NCBI GenBank assembly: GCA_030431255.1 | Contig: JAUIJL010000023.1 | Coordinates: forward strand, 1 to 64,000 | Source: Thermoanaerobaculia bacterium | GTDB taxonomy: Bacteria; Acidobacteriota; Thermoanaerobaculia; Multivoradales; J023 | Direction of reading: 5' to 3' | DNA length: 64,000 nt | Shown here: one piece after another, positions 58,551-64,000 of the stretch | How positions within the stretch are numbered: position 1 is the stretch's first letter | Layout of the letters: each line of letters starts with the position of its first letter | Position numbers and translations under genes: made by a program | The notes under the pieces: generated by a model | The model's database searches: none | What the model was told of the DNA's origin: nothing | Seen by the model: only the letters and a program-made list of their open reading frames with translations

Positions 58551-60224
58551 TCAAGGCGAGGACGAGCTCCAGGCGACGACATCGCCGGTTTCGAAGCCAT
58601 CCTCAAAGATTCCGCCGACGCTGAAGTCCCCGGCACGACCGAAGAGCAAATATTGCGAGGTCGCCGCGTTAGTGGTCAAAAACGCGAAGCAGGTGCCCAC
58701 GTACACCTTGTCGTTCGAGCTGTAGGGTCGAGTGGCCAAATAATCGCCGGAACGATTGAATGAGGGTCCCGAGGTGCCGGCGGTGGCGACCACGTGGTCG
58801 AGGGGATTGAAGCTCATACCGTTGACCGAATCCGCGACGAACGCGGAGCACTGCGGAAAGTGTGTGCCGCCGCCCCAGAGCACCGTGCCCCCAAAGCCAC
58901 CTTCTGAATTGGCCGCCAGGGACGGATAGGTCCAGGCGGCGTCGTTGGACCAAATCAGGGGCTGATCCACCACCGTCATGTTGTCGCCGGTATCAACCAC
59001 CACGCCCTGGGAATAGGGAAAGGGGAATCCGCCCGCTGGATTCTGCTGCGCGGTCCACACAAATGCCGCCAGATCTCCTGCCAGTGCGCCGCCGTAGATC
59101 CGCGAGTCGATGGAGCCACACCAATCTCTCGAGTCGGGTCCGGCACAAGCTCGGGTGCCGTTTAGAAATGGTTGGATCGAGCGAGTGACCACGCTCGGCG
59201 CCGGATTCGCATCAGGCCACGACCAAATGCGGATCGACGCCGTGGATTCAAGATCCGCAAAAAACATGGTGTCACCGGCACCTTGGGTGGTCCGGAAGCT
59301 GCCGAAGCTCGTTTCGGTGTGGAAATCGGCGGTGGTCGGGGAGCAAGCGGTGATGTCTGCCAACGGCAAGCGACCGACGAAGGCGCCCATGAAGCCACCA
59401 GCGGTGGAGCCGAAGACGTTCGAGGTCACGAAGAGATGACCGTTGCTGATGGAAAAGTCCGGATAATCCGCCAGGCTCGGCTCGTCGAATCCCGCGGCTT
59501 GGGGGGTGACGTCGTAGAAGCAATCCCAGGTGCCGTCGGATCCTCGGTCGACATTGACCCGCTGGGTGCCGTTGTCCGAATCGCCGACGGGAATCAGCTG
59601 CTGCAACCAAAACATCGTATTCGAGCTCGGGTCGTGGTGGACTTGCTGATCGCAGCAAACGTCTTGACCGTCGGGCTCCGGAAACGGACCGGTGAAGGGA
59701 TTGACGTAGCTCCAGGTGGAGCCGGCGTCTGTGGAGGCAGCGGCAAACCAATTGGCGGTGTAAAACACGTAGTCTCCTACCGCTGCCACGCTCGGCTCGT
59801 TGACCGTCGCCGATGCCCCCGGCTGAGCCGTGCTCGGCGTGCCGTTGGTGGTCACTTGGAGCATATTGCCCTGGGTTACGGACGATTGGGTCACAGACGG
59901 TGCCGTCCACGGACGGATCTTCTCTGGAACGGTCTGCTCTTGCCGCAGCAGGTTGTGCCGATGGGAGCGATTCATGGTGGTCATCAAGTGTTTCCACTTC
60001 TCATGCACCAGCTCGAGCGTCTTCACATCGAGTGTCGCCATGGCCGAATTCGGCACCGGCTTATCCGCCTTGCCAGGCTCGAGGCGCGCGGATGTGGTTT
60101 TGCCCCGGCCATCGACGGCTTCAACAGCCGCCGGATCGTCGGCCGCGGCGGCAGCAGGGACAAAAGCGATGAGCAGCAGTTGAGCTGCGATCGACAAACG
60201 TGCTTGAAAACGGATGAGCTGCAT
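58551..60224 (-). CDS. secreted protein, sialidase/BNR-propeller-like, with C-terminal tag
   Basis: 557 residues from ATG 60224 after AAGGAGAT, with a signal peptide (IAAQLLLIAFVPAAAA). After a helical segment (LDVKTLELVHEKWKHLMTTM) the sequence is beta-rich with propeller-like units (VGDYVFYTANWFAAASTDAG, STWSYVNPF, NTMFWLQQLIPV, LFVTSNVFGS). No catalytic sialidase residues could be assigned. The C-terminus ends GIFEDGFETGDVVAWSSSSP, the shared tag. It probably acts outside the cell as a binding or hydrolytic protein. Confidence 0.6.
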   Translation of the reverse strand: MQLIRFQARLSIAAQLLLIAFVPAAAAADDPAAVEAVDGRGKTTSARLEPGKADKPVPNSAMATLDVKTLELVHEKWKHLMTTMNRSHRHNLLRQEQTVPEKIRPWTAPSVTQSSVTQGNMLQVTTNGTPSTAQPGASATVNEPSVAAVGDYVFYTANWFAAASTDAGSTWSYVNPFTGPFPEPDGQDVCCDQQVHHDPSSNTMFWLQQLIPVGDSDNGTQRVNVDRGSDGTWDCFYDVTPQAAGFDEPSLADYPDFSISNGHLFVTSNVFGSTAGGFMGAFVGRLPLADITACSPTTADFHTETSFGSFRTTQGAGDTMFFADLESTASIRIWSWPDANPAPSVVTRSIQPFLNGTRACAGPDSRDWCGSIDSRIYGGALAGDLAAFVWTAQQNPAGGFPFPYSQGVVVDTGDNMTVVDQPLIWSNDAAWTYPSLAANSEGGFGGTVLWGGGTHFPQCSAFVADSVNGMSFNPLDHVVATAGTSGPSFNRSGDYLATRPYSSNDKVYVGTCFAFLTTNAATSQYLLFGRAGDFSVGGIFEDGFETGDVVAWSSSSP

Positions 60225-60332
60225 GGGATCTCCTTTGTGGATGAACGCGACAGGGTCACGATTATCCGCAATGGAGCCCGGCTCGGACCCAGGAAAGCAA
60301 ATCGGAGCTCAGTGCTGCTCCGTCGTTCCGTT

Positions 60333-61769
60333 TCAAGGAATCGTGGTGGTCCAGCCGGCCGTCGAGCTCGACTCAAAACCGTCGGCGAAAATCTGATCCG
60401 CTGAGCCGACGATCACGGTCAGGGTGGCCGCAGCGTCGTCCGCGCCCACGTTGCTCCAGCGGATTTTCTGTGGGCTAGCCGGGTCTAGGCGGGGGGACGT
60501 AAGGAAGAGGACCTGCATCTCCGACGCCGAGGCGGGCACGGACACGACGACATCGTCGCCGGGGGCGAGGGTCGAAAGATCTCCGCCGCAGCCTTGCTCC
60601 GTACACACCTGCACCACATAGGGACAGTGGGCGGCGCCTGTATTCTGGACCGTGATGGCGACGTGGCCGGCGTCCTGGCGCACCGCCTCGATGGCGGTGA
60701 ATTTGTAACCCATCATCTGCGAGGCGGCCAAGAGATCCTCGGACGAAATCGAGCCGTCGTGGAAGGCAGGGCTACCCAACATATAGCTCAAACCGATGCG
60801 GGCGGCTTGCGCTCCGAGGCTTTCACCATTGCCACAGTCGTGGGGCGGGAAGACCCAAAGGCTGTTCATGTTGCAGGGGTTCCAGAACGCTTCGCCACCC
60901 CAACCATGGTGCTTGTGCAGGAGCAGCTGCTCGGCAGGATGCTCGCCCTGCCGCCAATTGCCCGGCGCGCCGTGATTTGCGATCAGTAGGCTGTCGTCGA
61001 AGAAACCGACCCGTGCGGCGTCGAAGGCGGGGTCGTCTGATCCGAAGAAACCGTGTGCTTGGGCCGCGTCCAGGGATAGGGAGGAAAGTAGGTCCGACGA
61101 GGTGCTACCGAAACCCGCCAGGTAATGGCTGATCATGGTTTTCTGAAAGGCGATGGAGGGGAAATTGGAGGCCGTGTAGGTCGCGCCGTCGAGGTGGTGC
61201 TCGCCCCACAGGCCGGCTAAACCCATTTGGATGAAGGCCACCCGCAGATCGTCTTTGTAGCGTTCGGCAAAGCCGTCGATGAAATCCAGGACGCAGTTTT
61301 GAACCGTGGCGAGGTCCCACCGTGGGTTGTCGTAGGTGCTGTCTCCGTAGCTGAAATCCGCGACGGCAAGGTCGTCTGGGGCGAAGTTTTCGACACCGTA
61401 TCCTGGCCCGAAGAAAACAGGGCGGAGGATCGCCTGGTGCCCGCGGGACGCCACTCTGGCGAGGAACATGTCGACGACCGTCCAGTCAAAAGGCCCCGCG
61501 CAAAGAGGCAGCACCTCATTGACCCCGATGAATGCCCATTCCATGGCGAGCACATCGGTGCTCAGGTCGGTTTCCCAGGCGACGCCTCCGGTGAATGGGT
61601 TCACAAAGCCGTGGTCCTCGAAAGCGAGCCCTGTCGACCCATCCGAAAGCTGACCGCGTCCGTCGGCGCCTGCCGGCGGTACACACATGATCAGCAGCAG
61701 GACCGCGAGGCGGGTCCATCTCAGGTTCCGAATTCTAAGGTGTCGGTGCAGATGTGAACGAGTCTCCAT
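60333..61769 (-). CDS. secreted DUF4832-like (glycoside hydrolase-like) protein with C-terminal tag
   Basis: 478 residues, with a signal peptide (LAVLLLIMCVPPAGA). GLAFEDHGFVNPFTGGVAWE, MEWAFIGVNEVLPLCAGPFD, LRPVFFGPGYG, LRVAFIQMGLAGLWGEHHLD and LLIANHGAPGNW resemble a TIM-barrel-like DUF4832 family with the conserved G-x-W-G-E segment, in which the Glu is a catalytic candidate. The C-terminal ~90 residues form a beta-rich domain (VAITVQNTGAAHCPYVVQV). The chain ends QIFADGFESSSTAGWTTTIP, a variant of the shared tag. Substrate unknown. Confidence 0.6.
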   Translation of the reverse strand: METRSHLHRHLRIRNLRWTRLAVLLLIMCVPPAGADGRGQLSDGSTGLAFEDHGFVNPFTGGVAWETDLSTDVLAMEWAFIGVNEVLPLCAGPFDWTVVDMFLARVASRGHQAILRPVFFGPGYGVENFAPDDLAVADFSYGDSTYDNPRWDLATVQNCVLDFIDGFAERYKDDLRVAFIQMGLAGLWGEHHLDGATYTASNFPSIAFQKTMISHYLAGFGSTSSDLLSSLSLDAAQAHGFFGSDDPAFDAARVGFFDDSLLIANHGAPGNWRQGEHPAEQLLLHKHHGWGGEAFWNPCNMNSLWVFPPHDCGNGESLGAQAARIGLSYMLGSPAFHDGSISSEDLLAASQMMGYKFTAIEAVRQDAGHVAITVQNTGAAHCPYVVQVCTEQGCGGDLSTLAPGDDVVVSVPASASEMQVLFLTSPRLDPASPQKIRWSNVGADDAAATLTVIVGSADQIFADGFESSSTAGWTTTIP

Positions 61770-62028
61770 GGCGAGAGCTTAGAGCGATGGCGGCGGCCGT
61801 GCAACTCGCTGGGCTGTCGGGTCTTGAGCCGCAATGGGCTGGGGTCGATCTGAAGAAGAGAATCATCCGAGTGGAAAAGTGGTCCGCTCATCGCTCGAGC
61901 TCCCCGTTGGGGGCGAGGGATGAGGCGCTATCGGGGGTCGTCGCTGTCAGGGTCATGGAATCATTGCGACCCTGAGAGGCGTTGGGTAGACTCCGCGCCG
62001 AGCACCCCAACCACTCGCCCGAGGATTT

Positions 62029-63189
62029 ATGGCTTTTTTGCTCCCGCTCGCCACGACCACCACCGACGCGTCCAACACATCCGCGGACCTCATGCTGCTC
62101 CTCGTCTTCGTCGGCATTGCGTTGGCGATTTCTTTTTTGTGCTCGATTCTGGAGGCGGCCCTGCTGTCGATTCGGGAAACCGAGCTCGAGGACCGCGCCC
62201 AAAAAGGCAATGCCGGCGCGATCAAGCTGCTGAGCATCAAGAAAGATCGGCTCGACGACGCCATCAGCGCCATCCTGATCCTCAACACCATCGCCCACAC
62301 GGCGGGTGTCGCCGGAGCGGGTCTGCAGGCGGGCAAGATCTGGCCGGAGAGCCCTTTCGTGCTCGGTGTGGTCTTTCCGTCGGTCCTGACCCTGTTGATC
62401 CTGGTAGGCACCGAGATCATTCCCAAAACCCTCGGTGCCGTGCACGCCACCCGCTTGGTGCGCCCGGTGGCCTGGATCCTCGGTTTGATGCTGTGGACCA
62501 TGACCCCGCTGCTCTTCCTCACCCGCATGGTGACGGGCGCGCTCGCCTCCCACGAGCGTCCGCCCGTTTCCCGGGGTGAGCTGGCGGCGATGGTGGCGGT
62601 GGCCGCCAGTCAGGGCACCCTAGCCCGCCAGGATTCTCGGTTGGTGTCGAACGCTCTCAGCTTCCACAAGATTCGAGTGGAAGACGTCATGACCCCACGC
62701 ACGGTCGTGGCCATGATTTCGAACGACGCCACCCTACAAGACTTCCTCGACGACGAAGCCTCGATTCAATATTCACGCATCCCGGTTTATGGCGAGGATC
62801 GCGATCACGTGTTGGGTTATGTGGTGCGTCGGGATGTGCTGGCCGCGGCCGCTCAAGGGGCCGCCACGGATCAACGGCTCGACGCCTTCCGCCGGGAGAT
62901 GCTCTTCGTCGACCACGAGGTGCCCGTTTCCGAAGCCATGCGCAAGCTCATCGAGGAGCGAGAGCACCTGGCCATGGTGACCGACGCCTACGGCGGGGTG
63001 GCGGGATTGCTGACCCTCGAGGACTTGGTGGAAACCCTGCTCGGTGTCGAAATTCTCGATGAGACCGACAAGGTCGCCGACTTGCGCAAAGAGGCGGTCG
63101 CCCTGCGGGAGAAACGGCTGAAGAGTCGGCTGGTGACCCGTAGCGATCTTGCTCCGAGGGAGCCGGGGCAGGAGGAGGCCAAGCCTTGA
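62029..63189 (+). CDS. CNNM/CBS-domain membrane protein (HlyC/CorC-like)
   Basis: 386 residues after GAGGA. Four membrane segments make up the CNNM domain (LLLVFVGIALAISFLCSILE, AISAILILNTIAHTAGVAGA, PSVLTLLILVGTEIIPKTLG, WILGLMLWTMTPLLF), with the family signatures ESALLS-like EAALLSIRE and TEIIPKTLG. Then come two CBS motifs: VEDVMTPRTVVAMISN...SRIPVYGEDRDHVLGYV and VDHEVPVSEAMRKLIEERE...GGVAGLLTLEDLVETLLG. No CorC/HlyC C-terminal FAD-like domain is seen. The family moves divalent cations, often Mg2+. Confidence 0.88.
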   Translation: MAFLLPLATTTTDASNTSADLMLLLVFVGIALAISFLCSILEAALLSIRETELEDRAQKGNAGAIKLLSIKKDRLDDAISAILILNTIAHTAGVAGAGLQAGKIWPESPFVLGVVFPSVLTLLILVGTEIIPKTLGAVHATRLVRPVAWILGLMLWTMTPLLFLTRMVTGALASHERPPVSRGELAAMVAVAASQGTLARQDSRLVSNALSFHKIRVEDVMTPRTVVAMISNDATLQDFLDDEASIQYSRIPVYGEDRDHVLGYVVRRDVLAAAAQGAATDQRLDAFRREMLFVDHEVPVSEAMRKLIEEREHLAMVTDAYGGVAGLLTLEDLVETLLGVEILDETDKVADLRKEAVALREKRLKSRLVTRSDLAPREPGQEEAKP

Positions 63190-63305
63190 CCACGGGGTGA
63201 GCGCCCCGCAGGCCGCCCTGCATCTGATCCGGCCCCTTCGGACGCCTTTCCTCAACCTTGCCATTCCAAATCCGTACCTCTGGGCACATCCAACCCGGAG
63301 GGCCC

Positions 63306-64000
63306 ATGCTGCCAAACGCACGCTGTTTCTTGTCGATGCTTCCGATGGTTTTTCTGCTCGGATCCGCGACGTCCGTGGCTCCGATCCGAGCGGACGATTG
63401 GCCGGGTTGGAGAGGACCCCATCAGGACGGCACGGCCACTGCCGAAGGCGCCTTGGACGCCGCCGGTGAGCGCGGGCTGAGGATCGTCTGGAAGCGCGAG
63501 ATCGGATCCGGATATTCCAGTGTGTCCGTGGCCGGAGGCCGAGCGGTGACCCAATTTTCGGCCGCCGGCTCGGATGTGGTGGCTGCTTTCGATGGGGCCA
63601 CTGGCAGAGAGCTTTGGCGGGCTCGCATCGCGGACACCTTCGCCGGGGTCGACGGCGCCCATGACGGTCCGCGATCGACACCTTTTATCGACGGTGATCG
63701 GGTGGTGGCGGTGGGGCCCGAGGGGCATCTTTTGATGCTCGACGTCGCCGACGGCCGGGTGATCTGGTCCAAGCATTTGGTGGACGAGCTCGGCGGCAAG
63801 CCACCCAGCTACGGGGTGTCGGCCTCGCCGACGGTGATCGGAGACGTGGTGGTGGTGGCCACGGGCAACGAAAAAGCGGGTTTCAGCGGGCTCGATCGGC
63901 GAGACGGGCGCGTCCTTTGGTCTTTCGGGGAGGCGCGGGTGGACTATCACTCGCCGGTGAGGGCACAGCTCCTCGGCCGGCTTCAGGTGGTGGCACCGGC
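63306..64000 (+). CDS. PQQ-type beta-propeller protein, 5' part (runs off the window)
   Basis: Open from ATG 63306 to the window end (231 codons), after CGGAGGG. A signal peptide (LSMLPMVFLLGSATSVAPIRA) leads to DDWPGWRGPHQDGTA, a standard start of PQQ-like repeat proteins of this type. Blades follow: GRELWRARIADTFAGVDGAH, STPFIDGDRVVAVGPEGHLL, DGRVIWSKHL, SASPTVIGDVVVVATGN and DGRVLWSFGEARVDYHS. Proteins of this layout (PQWPxWRGP) are secreted or periplasmic propellers often without enzymatic PQQ use. The rest of the gene lies beyond 64000. Confidence 0.85.
   Translation, partial: MLPNARCFLSMLPMVFLLGSATSVAPIRADDWPGWRGPHQDGTATAEGALDAAGERGLRIVWKREIGSGYSSVSVAGGRAVTQFSAAGSDVVAAFDGATGRELWRARIADTFAGVDGAHDGPRSTPFIDGDRVVAVGPEGHLLMLDVADGRVIWSKHLVDELGGKPPSYGVSASPTVIGDVVVVATGNEKAGFSGLDRRDGRVLWSFGEARVDYHSPVRAQLLGRLQVVAP

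Overview
The window is high-GC bacterial DNA, probably from an Acidobacteriota-like lineage (Thermoanaerobaculia-type). That placement is an inference from gene content: a Ser/Thr kinase with a long TPR tail next to an ECF sigma factor, many large secreted beta-rich proteins, PQQ-type propellers, and short C-terminal tags of the form DGFESGD-W. Myxococcota or Planctomycetota are alternatives. No rRNA, tRNA or CRISPR array was seen.

Layout. 1-6.3 kb: end of a Y1-type transposase, a membrane hybrid histidine kinase, a membrane protein that looks frameshifted at a run of six A, and a secreted purple-acid-phosphatase-like enzyme. 6.4-19.8 kb: a compact minus-strand operon of three very large proteins without signal peptides (1306 aa, a 961 aa phospholipase D-fold protein, 2156 aa), function unknown. 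19.7-21.7 kb: an SDR gene without a clean start, a DUF1772-like membrane protein, an orphan AbrB-type regulator.

22.2-29.5 kb and 48.4-53.1 kb: two integron-type gene-cassette arrays, both on the plus strand. Each begins with a homologous, equally long (~295 bp) leader holding a conserved promoter (TTGACT-N18-TAA..T), an operator-like palindrome, and a 3' end (CCTAA.CAAGG^TTC) resembling the attI1 crossover. At the crossover the two copies diverge. Cassette boundaries are supported by each R'' box being the reverse complement of its own cassette's first bases: GTTCGCT/AGCGAAC, GTTCGGC/GCCGAAC and GTTAGAT/ATCTAAC are exact. No intI gene is present. Array 1 carries a sigma factor fused to an Mrr-like nuclease, a single-chain SIR2-APAZ-PIWI short Argonaute, then a DUF7002-like protein, a membrane protein and an unknown protein. 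Array 2 carries a CBASS pair (CD-NTase and Cap15 effector) split by an IS3-family element whose 3-bp target duplication is the Cap15 ATG, then an unknown membrane protein and a GNAT acetyltransferase. Array 2, and the first two cassettes of array 1, therefore look like a cassette-borne defence island.

30-48.3 kb: an unknown gene, a 2.2k-residue RHS toxin with a C-terminal deaminase-like domain and a candidate immunity gene, a secreted propeller protein, remnants of a nucleotidyltransferase pair, a VapBC-type pair, the TPR kinase, a secreted protein, an ECF sigma factor and a 47-residue orphan peptide gene with its own RBS and terminator. 53.1-64 kb: a small beta-sandwich protein, an NTF2-like protein, a subtilase, a beta-barrel protein, two more secreted proteins (three proteins here share the C-terminal tag), a CNNM/CBS transporter-like protein and the start of a PQQ-propeller protein that runs off the end.
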